Source: Flavobacterium psychrolimnae
GTDB taxonomy: Bacteria; Bacteroidota; Bacteroidia; Flavobacteriales; Flavobacteriaceae
Assembly: GCF_003312425.1 (NCBI RefSeq)
Contig: NZ_QNUX01000010.1
Span: 62,001-126,000, forward strand
Direction: 5' to 3'
Length of the DNA stretch: 64,000 bases
A program made the translations under genes and the position numbers. The notes beneath the pieces were generated by a model. It was not told the origin of the DNA, did no database searches, and worked only from the letters and a program-made list of their open reading frames with translations. Below are positions 53,112-61,100 of this stretch, piece after piece (positions within the stretch are counted from its first letter, which is position 1; every line of letters starts with the position of its first letter).

Positions 53112-53651
53112 ATGGCAATAGCAAAACCTTTCAACCTTAATAAATGGATTGACGAAAACCGTCATCTGCTCAAACCGCCCGTTGGTAACAAGAATTTATA
53201 CACAGAATCCGGAGATTATATCGTTATGGTGGTTGCGGGTCCAAATGCCCGAAAAGACTATCATTACAACGAAACCGAAGAATTGTTTTACCAACTCGAA
53301 GGCTCCATAAAAGTCATTGTTCAAGACGACGGAGAGCGCAAAGAAATGGAATTGCATCCCGGCGATATGTATCTTAATCCAGCTAAAATTCCGCATTCTC
53401 CAGTTCGTTCCGAAGGTTCTATTGGACTTGTCATCGAACGAAAAAGAGCCGGACAAGGATTTACAGACGGCTTGCTTTGGTTTTGCGATACTTGTAATCA
53501 TAAGCTTCACGAAGTCTATTTTGAATTGCATAATATCGAGAAAGATTTCTTGCCTCATTTCGAACATTTCTACAATTCGGAACACTTGAGAACTTGCGAA
53601 AAATGCGGAACTGTAATGGAAACGGACCCTCGATTTGTTGCCAAAAAATAA
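53112..53651 (+). CDS. nbaC: 3-hydroxyanthranilate 3,4-dioxygenase
   Basis: Non-heme iron dioxygenase of 179 residues that opens the ring of 3-hydroxyanthranilate in the kynurenine pathway. The cupin iron ligands are H51, E57 and H95, with R47 and R99 for substrate binding; the C-terminal rubredoxin-like iron site uses C125, C128, C162 and C165. These numbers equal those of the Cupriavidus metallidurans enzyme as I recall it. No other kynurenine-pathway gene is recognisable beside it; the aldehyde dehydrogenase downstream has its own promoter and looks like ALDH7. Confidence 0.96.
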   Translation: MAIAKPFNLNKWIDENRHLLKPPVGNKNLYTESGDYIVMVVAGPNARKDYHYNETEELFYQLEGSIKVIVQDDGERKEMELHPGDMYLNPAKIPHSPVRSEGSIGLVIERKRAGQGFTDGLLWFCDTCNHKLHEVYFELHNIEKDFLPHFEHFYNSEHLRTCEKCGTVMETDPRFVAKK

Positions 53652-53666
53652 TTTTCAGGAGCTCAT

Positions 53667-53737
53667 CCTGATAGAAGCGGCATCCTTTATAGGTCTCGTA
53701 AAAAACGAGACCTATAAAGGATGCCGCTTCTATCAGG
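53667..53737. repeat. Perfect 33-bp hairpin (GATAGAAGCGGCATCC type)
   Basis: Two perfectly complementary 33-base arms around an AAAAA loop. The outer part (CCTGATAGAAGCGGCATCC) is a dispersed sequence known to me from many Flavobacterium genomes; the inner part varies. Lies between two plus-strand genes and may end transcription of the dioxygenase gene. Confidence 0.85.
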
Positions 53738-53789
53738 GCTAAAAAATGAAAATATAAGTAGTAACGTTTACTATTTAACCTTAAATCAA

Positions 53790-53797
53790 TATATTTG
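53790..53797 (+). promoter_or_regulatory. Candidate -7 box of the aldehyde dehydrogenase gene
   Basis: TATATTTG (TAnnTTTG), 36 bases before ATG 53834. Confidence 0.5.
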
Positions 53798-53833
53798 TAA
53801 AAAAATATAACAATTTTTAATAAAAAAGTTACA

Positions 53834-55387
53834 ATGATAACAATAGCAGATCAATTCGGAATGAAGGAAGCATTGGCGCAATTGGGTGTAAAAGCCATAA
53901 ATGAAGGAACATCAACCGGGATAAACCATTTTTCAAATGGGGAAATTCTTGAAAGTTATTCACCAGTTGACGGTCAGCTAATAGGTACTGTAAAAACAAC
54001 TACGGCTGCTGATTATGAAAAAGTAATGCAAACCGCTACCGAAGCTTTTAAAACATTCAAAATGATGCCTGCGCCACAACGTGGTGAAATCGTGCGTCAG
54101 TTTGGTGAAAAATTGCGAAAAAATAAAGAAGCTTTAGGCAAGTTAGTTTCCTATGAAATGGGGAAATCATTGCAAGAAGGATATGGTGAAGTTCAGGAAA
54201 TGATAGACATTTGTGATTTTGCAGTGGGATTATCGCGTCAATTACACGGATTAACAATGCACTCCGAACGTCCAGGACACAGAATGTATGAGCAATACCA
54301 CCCAATGGGAGTTGTGGGAATCATTTCGGCTTTCAATTTTCCAGTTGCCGTTTGGGCTTGGAACACGGCTTTAGCTTGGATTTGTGGCGATGTTTGTGTT
54401 TGGAAACCATCTGAAAAAACACCACTTTGTGGAATTGCCTGTCAAAATATTATAGCCGAAGTAATTAAAGAAAATAACCTTCCGGAAGGAATTTCATGTT
54501 TGATAAATGGAGATTACAAAGTGGGTGAAATGATGACTAACGACAAGCGTGTGCCATTGATTTCTGCAACGGGTTCTACTCGTATGGGGAAAATTGTTGC
54601 GCAAGCAGTTGCAGGTCGTCTTGGAAAATCATTATTGGAATTAGGCGGAAATAACGCCATCATTGTAACTCCGGATGCTGATATCAAAATGACGGTTATT
54701 GGTGCTGTTTTTGGTGCGGTAGGAACGGCAGGACAACGTTGTACATCAACACGTCGTTTGATTATTCACGAAAGTATTTATGATAAAGTTAAAGATGCAA
54801 TTGTATCGGCTTACAAACAATTACGTATTGGAAATCCTTTGGACGAAAACAATCATGTAGGTCCTGTAATTGATAAGCATGCTGTGGAAATGTACAATAA
54901 AGCATTAGAAAAAGTTGTTGCTGAAGGCGGGAAAATCCTCGTTGAAGGCGGCGTGCTTTCTGGTGAAGGATTTGAAAGTGGTTGCTACGTAAAACCAGCA
55001 ATTGCAGAAGCTGAAAATTCTTTCGAAATCGTGCAACACGAAACTTTTGCACCTGTTTTATATTTATTGAAATATTCAGGAACTGTGGAGAATGCTATCG
55101 CAATTCAAAACGGAGTGGCGCAAGGATTATCATCTGCTATTATGACAAACAATTTGCGTGAAGCAGAACTTTTCCTATCCGTAGTAGGTTCTGATTGTGG
55201 AATTGCAAATGTAAACATAGGAACTTCCGGTGCAGAAATTGGTGGTGCTTTTGGTGGTGAAAAAGAAACTGGTGGAGGAAGAGAATCAGGTTCTGATGCT
55301 TGGAAAGTATATATGAGAAGACAAACGAATACGATTAATTATACTACAAGTTTGCCATTGGCACAAGGAATCAAATTCGATTTGTAG
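53834..55387 (+). CDS. Aldehyde dehydrogenase, ALDH7 (antiquitin/aminoadipate-semialdehyde dehydrogenase)-like
   Basis: NAD(P)-dependent aldehyde dehydrogenase of 517 residues. The ALDH7 pattern is clear: MGVVGIISAFNFPVAVWAWN (about residues 157-176), CVWKPSEKTPLCG, ATGSTRMGKIVAQAVAGRLG, the glutamate in LLELGGNNAIIV, and the catalytic Cys in GTAGQRCTSTRRL (about 301). ALDH7 enzymes oxidise alpha-aminoadipate semialdehyde in lysine breakdown. An alternative reading as 2-aminomuconate semialdehyde dehydrogenase, suggested by the dioxygenase next door, fits the sequence less well. Ends at a terminator at 55407-55444. Confidence 0.9.
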   Translation: MITIADQFGMKEALAQLGVKAINEGTSTGINHFSNGEILESYSPVDGQLIGTVKTTTAADYEKVMQTATEAFKTFKMMPAPQRGEIVRQFGEKLRKNKEALGKLVSYEMGKSLQEGYGEVQEMIDICDFAVGLSRQLHGLTMHSERPGHRMYEQYHPMGVVGIISAFNFPVAVWAWNTALAWICGDVCVWKPSEKTPLCGIACQNIIAEVIKENNLPEGISCLINGDYKVGEMMTNDKRVPLISATGSTRMGKIVAQAVAGRLGKSLLELGGNNAIIVTPDADIKMTVIGAVFGAVGTAGQRCTSTRRLIIHESIYDKVKDAIVSAYKQLRIGNPLDENNHVGPVIDKHAVEMYNKALEKVVAEGGKILVEGGVLSGEGFESGCYVKPAIAEAENSFEIVQHETFAPVLYLLKYSGTVENAIAIQNGVAQGLSSAIMTNNLREAELFLSVVGSDCGIANVNIGTSGAEIGGAFGGEKETGGGRESGSDAWKVYMRRQTNTINYTTSLPLAQGIKFDL

Positions 55388-55406
55388 CAACAAAATATAA
55401 TAAACT

Positions 55407-55444
55407 AAAAAAGGCAATTTGAATAGTTCAAATTGCCTTTTTTT
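55407..55444. terminator. Bidirectional terminator
   Basis: AAAAAGGCAATTTGAA pairs with TTCAAATTGCCTTTTT around a short TAG loop, between convergent genes. Confidence 0.85.
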
Positions 55445-55480
55445 ATTTCAAATTCTTTGTAAACTTTCAGGATAATCTTT

Positions 55481-55978
55481 CTACAAATTGAAAGAAGCAC
55501 CAATATTAAACGTGAATTGGTTGTTCAACTTATCAAAACCTATTGGATTTGTTTTATAACTGGCAATTGGAATTCCAGCTTCGGTGAAAACACCAAAACC
55601 TTCGGTAAAGAAATAACGGAAACCTAAATGCGCACCAAAATTTCTTAGTCCCAAATCCAATCCTGGATAAATATCCATTTTTGGATCTAATTCAAAAACA
55701 TTTCCCAAGTTTGCATTGAAACGTGCTTTAACATCTATTCTATCGCCAAAATCAGGTTTGTTTCCTAAATCATCTTTAGAAACAGACAACAAATAAGAGG
55801 TAACAAATCCGAAAGACATGTTTTCTCCAAGACCAAAATCAGAAGAAACACGAATTCCTGATCCTCCGTTTTGGAAGTTAGCTCCAACATCAAATTTAAC
55901 GTCGCCTTTTCCTTTGAAAGCCTGAGCATTGATCAAACCAACAGTCAATAGTAATATTAATGTAATAATCTTTTTCAT
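55481..55978 (-). CDS. Outer-membrane-type beta-barrel protein (DUF6646-like)
   Basis: A 165-residue protein from ATG 55978 (signal peptide MKKIITLILLLTVGLINAQA); a 28-residue in-frame extension upstream would bury the signal. The mature part is built of alternating strands (GDVKFDVGANFQNGG, MSFGFVTSYLLSV, GAHLGFRYFFTEGFGVFTEA) and ends in a terminal strand NQFTFNIGASFNL, as in small outer-membrane barrels. I recall a Bacteroidota family DUF6646 of this look; function unknown. Confidence 0.82.
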   Translation of the reverse strand: MKKIITLILLLTVGLINAQAFKGKGDVKFDVGANFQNGGSGIRVSSDFGLGENMSFGFVTSYLLSVSKDDLGNKPDFGDRIDVKARFNANLGNVFELDPKMDIYPGLDLGLRNFGAHLGFRYFFTEGFGVFTEAGIPIASYKTNPIGFDKLNNQFTFNIGASFNL

Positions 55979-56089
55979 ATGAAGATAAAATTTGTTTTTT
56001 ATTGGAATATGGAATTTGCATATCTTGATTGGTGTTTGCGACCAATTTTCGGTTGTGCTCATTTCATACTCTTATTTTTTTAAGTGGTG

Positions 56090-56097
56090 CAAAAGTA
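56090..56097 (-). promoter_or_regulatory. Candidate -7 box of the small barrel protein gene
   Basis: Minus strand TACTTTTG (TAnnTTTG), about 110 bases before ATG 55978 and just outside the 3' end of the phosphoesterase gene. Confidence 0.4.
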
Positions 56098-56109
56098 GTT
56101 CAATAAAAT

Positions 56110-56835
56110 CTAATTTCTTCCTTTCTCGTCAAAATACAGTTGGCTCAAAGGTTCGCTTTGCCAAAATTCCTTGCTGTCAACATCCATAATAGTCAAGGGT
56201 CCTTTGAAAGCCGCTCCGGTATCTACGTTCCAAACATTTGCCTTTTGTACGGGCGTGGTTTCACCAATACGGGTAACGGGCGTGTGACCAATATAGATTT
56301 CTTCGTATAAAGTAAAACGTTTTGGATAAAAAGGGTGGTCAATTTTCATTGTTGTGTCTAATGCCAATGCGGTTTCCCACAAGGTTCTGTCCCAATAAAA
56401 AAGCCCAGGGAAATATTCAAAATCTACACCGTTCATATTGGTAAAACCAGCATGAACATACAAACGTCGCTGTTCGTCCAGATGATAATTATCCAGAGAT
56501 TTCAGGAATTCAATGTGTTTTTGCTTCGTTTCTGCGCTGACAGATTCGTAGGCCAAAACCGTAGCTTCCCCGCCATGTTTGTACCACAACAGATTGTCTT
56601 TGCTTTCATCAAGCCATTCCAGCAGTAAATCATCGTGGTTCCCGCGAATGCAAATGCAATTTTGTTTGGTTTTTAAATCAATGATAAAATCAAGTACCTG
56701 AGGAGATTGGCTCCAGCCATCAACGTAATCGCCCAAAAAAATTAGGGTATCTTTTTTAGTAACTTTGGCTCTTTCCATAATTTGGTGCAGCGCTCGCAAA
56801 CCACCATGAATATCGCCTATAACAAGTGTTCTCAT
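56110..56835 (-). CDS. Metallophosphoesterase (PPP-type phosphatase)
   Basis: A 241-residue cytoplasmic phosphoesterase with the calcineurin-like signature set: GDIHGG (residues 7-12), GDYVDGW (35-41), RGNHDD (63-68), and later His-containing IGHTPVTRIGE and WNVDTGAAFKG. This order is that of bacterial serine/threonine protein phosphatases and diadenosine tetraphosphatases. Substrate open. Monocistronic. Confidence 0.93.
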   Translation of the reverse strand: MRTLVIGDIHGGLRALHQIMERAKVTKKDTLIFLGDYVDGWSQSPQVLDFIIDLKTKQNCICIRGNHDDLLLEWLDESKDNLLWYKHGGEATVLAYESVSAETKQKHIEFLKSLDNYHLDEQRRLYVHAGFTNMNGVDFEYFPGLFYWDRTLWETALALDTTMKIDHPFYPKRFTLYEEIYIGHTPVTRIGETTPVQKANVWNVDTGAAFKGPLTIMDVDSKEFWQSEPLSQLYFDEKGRN

Positions 56836-57186
56836 GTACTGTATTTCTTTTTATTAATGAAAAAATAGCAGAAAATAAGCACTATTTTTCAAGTCATAAA
56901 ATTAAGTAAAAGTGTGATGAACCAAGCTTTTTTAGTTTATTATTTTTTAAAAAATTAAAGAATTCGTGTTTTAACGTGAAATTGAAATATCACTGTTTTA
57001 GGTGATTGTTTTATTTAATTTTTCGGATTAGTTTTACAAAAAATTAAACTTTTTTCAAATGAGTACACTTGTTACGTTATCGTTGCTGTTAGCTAAAATG
57101 ATTTGTCAAGTCTTAAAAGAATTGTTGGCTTTTATTCAATAAAAAAGCTAATAAATTTGTTTTAAAACTACTTTATAATCAGATAA
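56836..57186. other. Divergent intergenic region
   Basis: 351 AT-rich bases. Only a -7 box for the plus-strand gene (57152-57159) stands out; no repeat, hairpin or small gene seen. Confidence 0.5.
57152..57159 (+). promoter_or_regulatory. Candidate -7 box of the alpha/beta hydrolase gene
   Basis: TAAATTTG (TAnnTTTG), 28 bases before ATG 57187, with TTG 24 bases further up (57125-57127). Confidence 0.45.
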
Positions 57187-57966
57187 ATGCTTAAAATTCA
57201 CCTACAAATATTGGTTTGTTTCCTTTTGTTAAGTTGTGCAACCAATAAAAACTTAACTATTGAAAAATTCAATAACCAAGAATTTGAAATCAAGTTAAAT
57301 AGCGCTAATTGGCTGGATAATTCCAGAAACAGATTAATTCCGGTAGTGTTTTATTTACCAATTGTAAATGATAAAATTTCAAATCAACAATTGGTAATAA
57401 TCAGTCATGGATATGGAGAAAATAAGCCTTTCGCAAATAAATCATATTCATACTTAACAGAAAAGTTAGCATCCAAAGGCTATTATGTAGTCAGTATTCA
57501 ACATGAATTACCAACGGATGATTTGTTGCCTTTGACGGGAATCCCCCAAATTGTGCGACGATCAAATTGGGAAAGAGGAGCGGAGAATATCCTGTTTGTT
57601 CTGAATGAATTGAAAAAAATTAAACCAGAATTAGATTTCAAACATGTAAACCTAATTGGACATTCCAATGGAGGTGATATGACGGTTTTGTTTGCTCATA
57701 AATATCCAAAATTAGTTGATAAAATAATTTCGTTAGACAATCGTCGGATGGAATTGCCCAGAACTTCCCAGCCTAAAATTTACTCGCTTCGCTCCAGTGA
57801 CCAACCTGCAGATGAAGGAGTTTTGCCTACTGTTACAGATCAGGAAAAGTTTGGAATAAAAATCATTAAACTCCCAAATACCATTCACAATGACATGAAT
57901 GACAGCGGAAATAAAAAACAAAAAAGAGAAATTAATGCTTATGTATTGGGCTTTCTTACCGAGTAA
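57187..57966 (+). CDS. Alpha/beta hydrolase, lipoprotein
   Basis: A 259-residue lipoprotein: signal MLKIHLQILVCFLLLSC with lipobox Cys 17. The alpha/beta-hydrolase core has the oxyanion segment VIISHGYGENKPF, the nucleophile elbow LIGHSNGGDMTVL (GHSNG, about residues 157-161) and the terminal His in KLPNTIHNDMNDSG. The sequence of that elbow is close to platelet-activating-factor-acetylhydrolase-like and dienelactone-hydrolase-like enzymes. Substrate unknown. Converges with the AlbA_2 gene downstream. Confidence 0.88.
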   Translation: MLKIHLQILVCFLLLSCATNKNLTIEKFNNQEFEIKLNSANWLDNSRNRLIPVVFYLPIVNDKISNQQLVIISHGYGENKPFANKSYSYLTEKLASKGYYVVSIQHELPTDDLLPLTGIPQIVRRSNWERGAENILFVLNELKKIKPELDFKHVNLIGHSNGGDMTVLFAHKYPKLVDKIISLDNRRMELPRTSQPKIYSLRSSDQPADEGVLPTVTDQEKFGIKIIKLPNTIHNDMNDSGNKKQKREINAYVLGFLTE

Positions 57967-57986
57967 AATTTATAAAATAATTATAA

Positions 57987-59126
57987 CTACTGCACATCAT
58001 ATTTCATCTTTCTCAAAATACGCAACGCTTCTTTAAACGATAAATACACTTGGTTGAAAGGTTTTAACAGTATTTTTGCATCAATCAGTTTTTGCTTGGC
58101 TTCTTCAAAACCGTTGAGGTAACAAATCATGAATGTTGAGGGTAAATTCTCTAAATCTTTGTGTTCCCGTTCGGATAACGAAACTCCTTTTTGGAGTTTG
58201 TTCAGCAAAGCAATATTGGAATTGTAAATGTGAAATAACATTTTCTTGTTGAATTCTGGAGGCTGAAACAGCATCTCTCTTTCAATTTTGTAATAGCCAT
58301 TATCATGAAAATGAATCGTTTGTTTTTCTAAAGGATAATAGCTCGTTTTGTCATTTAAACCCAAAGGAACATATTCAATAATAGTAAAAGTATCTTCATT
58401 ATAAGTGATTTCGACTACATCCTGAGCCGAGTAAAACAGCTTGATTTGTTCGTTTATTAATTCGATATCTACGCGTGATAAATACGTTTTCTCACGAGAT
58501 TTTTTGGCAATTCCAGCCCAGCAAATCACAAATAATTCTTTGAATACTTTATACTTTGGGGCCATATCTTTGTGGCGAAAATTCATGAAATCAATCACGC
58601 CATCAAGTGTGTTTTCGATGCTGTTTCTGGAGTTATTTTCAATGCCAATTACGGTTTCCGTATTCTGATAATTTTTTTCAATTTCACCTTCGACTGGCAT
58701 TGTGTTACTGCCTCGCCGTATAAAAGTACTGTTGGCGGGAATCGTGTGAATTCCTTTTTTGAAATGGGAAGTTTTGCTTTTTGGCTTGACCGTTACTAGT
58801 CCGATAACTTTATCTTTTGGCAAATTTGGGAATGGCACATTTTCGTACTGAATTTTCGGAGGATTCTCCAGATAAGCATTCACTAAATTCTGAATCCGAC
58901 TGTCATCAAAAAAATCATCCCCAACGATAAGATTGTCATGATCTTCCACTCCCACCACAATATAGGAATTGTTTGTAGGATTCGAATTAGACAGCGCGCA
59001 AATGTGTTTGAGAAATTTGGCTTTTCCTTCCCGAGTATGCAAATTCAACTGGCGCTTTTTGTCATAAAAACTACCCTCATCATTGTGAGCAAGCAGGTTT
59101 TTGATAAGAATGCGTTTGTTGATCAT
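57987..59126 (-). CDS. AlbA_2 (Schlafen-like) domain putative DNA/RNA-binding protein
   Basis: A 379-residue protein with an N-terminal AlbA_2 domain (about residues 1-150): EGSFYDKKRQLNLHTREGKA, CALSNSNPTNNSYIVVGVED, LVTVKPKSKTSHF and FIRRGSNTMPVE. This domain is the Schlafen-type fold linked to nucleic acid binding or nuclease activity. The remaining 230 residues are conserved-looking helices and strands of no known family. Such proteins occur both as regulators and in defence islands; no defence partner is adjacent here. The upstream gap carries an empty palindrome. Confidence 0.82.
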   Translation of the reverse strand: MINKRILIKNLLAHNDEGSFYDKKRQLNLHTREGKAKFLKHICALSNSNPTNNSYIVVGVEDHDNLIVGDDFFDDSRIQNLVNAYLENPPKIQYENVPFPNLPKDKVIGLVTVKPKSKTSHFKKGIHTIPANSTFIRRGSNTMPVEGEIEKNYQNTETVIGIENNSRNSIENTLDGVIDFMNFRHKDMAPKYKVFKELFVICWAGIAKKSREKTYLSRVDIELINEQIKLFYSAQDVVEITYNEDTFTIIEYVPLGLNDKTSYYPLEKQTIHFHDNGYYKIEREMLFQPPEFNKKMLFHIYNSNIALLNKLQKGVSLSEREHKDLENLPSTFMICYLNGFEEAKQKLIDAKILLKPFNQVYLSFKEALRILRKMKYDVQ

Positions 59127-59130
59127 ACAA

Positions 59131-59206
59131 TTAGATTTTTAGATTTCTTAGACCGTTGGATTCTTAGATTCTCCTAATAATCTAAAAATCCAACAATCTA
59201 AAAATC
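59131..59206. repeat. Gene-free GATTTTTAGATT-type palindrome
   Basis: TTAGATTTTTAGATTTCTTAG and GTTGGATTCTTAGATTCT on the left mirror the reverse complement of AATCTAAAAATCCAACAATC and TAAAAATC on the right, apart from an 11-base extra stretch. It fills almost the whole gap between two minus-strand genes. Confidence 0.7.
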
Positions 59207-59210
59207 AAAT

Positions 59211-59966
59211 TTAAATATCTCTTTTTAAAATAGTCGCCGAGGCTTGCGCTGTGGGTAACACCAGCAAATCGGCAATATTTACATGGTATGGTCTGGAAAC
59301 TACAAAGTGAATAATATCAGCGATATCTTCCGGATGTAAAGGTTCAAAACCTTTGTAAACATTAGCGGCTTTCTCCGTATCGCCTTTAAAACGCACTTCG
59401 CTGAATTCGGTTTCTACGGCACCGGGATGAATGGCACCAACCCGAATTCCATACGGATTCAAGTCCATGCGCATGGCTTGGTTCAAGGCGTCAACGGCAT
59501 GTTTGGAGGCACAATAAACGTTTCCGTTCGGATAAACTTCTTTTCCGGCAATGGAACCAATGTTGATGATATGACCTGATTTTCGTTCGATCATTTGCGG
59601 GATAATTGCTTTCGAAACATATAAAAGTCCTTTGACATTGATGTCAATCATGGCGTCCCAATCATCTAAATCTCCGTTTTGAATGGGATCTAAACCATGC
59701 GCATTTCCGGCATTATTAATTAAAACATCAATTGTGGAAAAAGCTTCCGGGATGGAATTGATGCTTTCAAAAACCGCTTTTTTGTCGCGAACATCAAAGG
59801 ACAAAGTATGCACTTCCGTAAAATCCGAAAGTTCTTTTTCAAGAGCCTCTAATCGGTCTTCACGGCGTCCACAAAGAATAATTTTATAGTTGTTTTTAGC
59901 TAATATTTGTGCTGTTGCTTTACCAATTCCGCTGGTTGCTCCAGTCACTAAGGCTGTTTTAGTCAT
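59211..59966 (-). CDS. SDR family NAD(P)-dependent oxidoreductase (YdfG-like)
   Basis: A 251-residue classical short-chain dehydrogenase from ATG 59966; the in-frame ATG at 60011 would add a non-conserved 15-residue tail. Motifs: GATSGIGKATAQIL (residues 7-20), NNAGNAHGLDP (NNAG), Ser in INIGSIAGKEVYP and the catalytic YCASKHAVDAL (YxxxK). It is close to YdfG/serine 3-dehydrogenase-like enzymes that reduce 3-hydroxy acid carbonyls. It follows the aldo/keto reductase gene after about 50 bases and is likely co-transcribed. Confidence 0.92.
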   Translation of the reverse strand: MTKTALVTGATSGIGKATAQILAKNNYKIILCGRREDRLEALEKELSDFTEVHTLSFDVRDKKAVFESINSIPEAFSTIDVLINNAGNAHGLDPIQNGDLDDWDAMIDINVKGLLYVSKAIIPQMIERKSGHIINIGSIAGKEVYPNGNVYCASKHAVDALNQAMRMDLNPYGIRVGAIHPGAVETEFSEVRFKGDTEKAANVYKGFEPLHPEDIADIIHFVVSRPYHVNIADLLVLPTAQASATILKRDI

Positions 59967-60015
59967 GAGTTTTTTTCTGTTTTTTGATTCTAAAGTTGCT
60001 GAACTGAACACTATT

Positions 60016-60888
60016 TTAGGCTACATCATCGCCCATGCTTGCGGTCCAGATGGCAAACCAATCTTCTTTGTCTAATTCTAATTCGACGGCTTTCATCAAT
60101 GATTGAATTCGGGCAACATTTACGGTTCCTGCGATAGGAATTACTTGCGCAGGATGTTTTAAAATCCAGGAAAGTAAAATCGAATCCGAACCTAAATGGT
60201 ATTTTGAAACTAAGGTCGCCAGTAATTGTTTCAATCTTCTGGTTTGTGGAATATCTTTTCTAAAAACAGATCCCAGCGGATTCCATGACATCGGTCGAAT
60301 GTTGTTGGCTTGCATATAATCAAAACTTCCGTCGACCATTGGCTCAAAATTCGTTGCCGAAAATTGCACTTGATTGTATAAAACTTCTGTTTTTTGACTA
60401 ATTAATTCTGTTTGTGAAGACGTAAAATTAGAAAGTCCAAAATCGATGATTTTCCCGTCTGATTTTAGTTTTAAAACCGCCTCGGCAATTTCATCTGCCT
60501 GCATCAAGGGACTTGGTCTGTGGAGCAAAAGAACGTCTAAATAATCCGTCTGTAAATTTTTTAAGGAATTCTCAACGGACCAGATAATGTAATCTTTGGA
60601 ATACTCGTAATGTTTAATTTTATTGTCTCGGTTTCCGGTTACCATTTGGATACCACACTTCGAAATCAACTGTAATTTTTCTCGTGCAATTTTACTGGAA
60701 GCGAATGCTTTTCCAAAGTCGGTTTCGGTGGTGTAATCTCCGTATATATCGGCATGGTCAAAGGTGCTGATTTTGTTTTCTAAACACACATTAATCATGT
60801 TTTCCATTTCTTTGGTATTGAGATTTTTATCCCAAATTCCCCAATTCATTACTCCCGCTACAATGGGTGATAATTTTGTTTTGCTCAT
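60016..60888 (-). CDS. Aldo/keto reductase
   Basis: A 290-residue NADPH-dependent reductase of the AKR superfamily (YdhF-like). The barrel start is GVMNWGIWDKNLNTKEM, the Asp/Tyr motif TFDHADIYGDYTTE holds the catalytic D and Y (about residues 40-45), Lys is in LQLISKCGIQ and His in VLLLHRPSPL. The phosphate-binding end IPIAGTVNVARIQS is intact. Substrate unknown. Paired with the SDR gene downstream on the same strand. Confidence 0.92.
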   Translation of the reverse strand: MSKTKLSPIVAGVMNWGIWDKNLNTKEMENMINVCLENKISTFDHADIYGDYTTETDFGKAFASSKIAREKLQLISKCGIQMVTGNRDNKIKHYEYSKDYIIWSVENSLKNLQTDYLDVLLLHRPSPLMQADEIAEAVLKLKSDGKIIDFGLSNFTSSQTELISQKTEVLYNQVQFSATNFEPMVDGSFDYMQANNIRPMSWNPLGSVFRKDIPQTRRLKQLLATLVSKYHLGSDSILLSWILKHPAQVIPIAGTVNVARIQSLMKAVELELDKEDWFAIWTASMGDDVA

Positions 60889-61100
60889 GGTTTTTATTTT
60901 TTATTGAAATGCGTAAATCTTGTAATTCAAAGTATATTTTTCAAAGTTCTTAAAAATATAAAAATTGTATCACAATTAGTCCTTAAAATTAAGGCTTTTA
61001 TTGAAGTTTTAACCATTTTTTAACATCTTACTTCTAAAAAAAAATTCAATTTGCACCTTCAAAACGAAGGCATTAAATTCAAGGTTTTAAAAATAATAAA

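Noticed and set aside
53196..53585. 129-residue minus-strand frame within nbaC
   Set aside because: Antisense to a gene with all catalytic residues identified; no independent support.
53834..55387. 2-aminomuconate semialdehyde dehydrogenase in a kynurenine operon
   Set aside because: The sequence pattern is ALDH7-like, and a hairpin plus separate promoter lie between it and nbaC.
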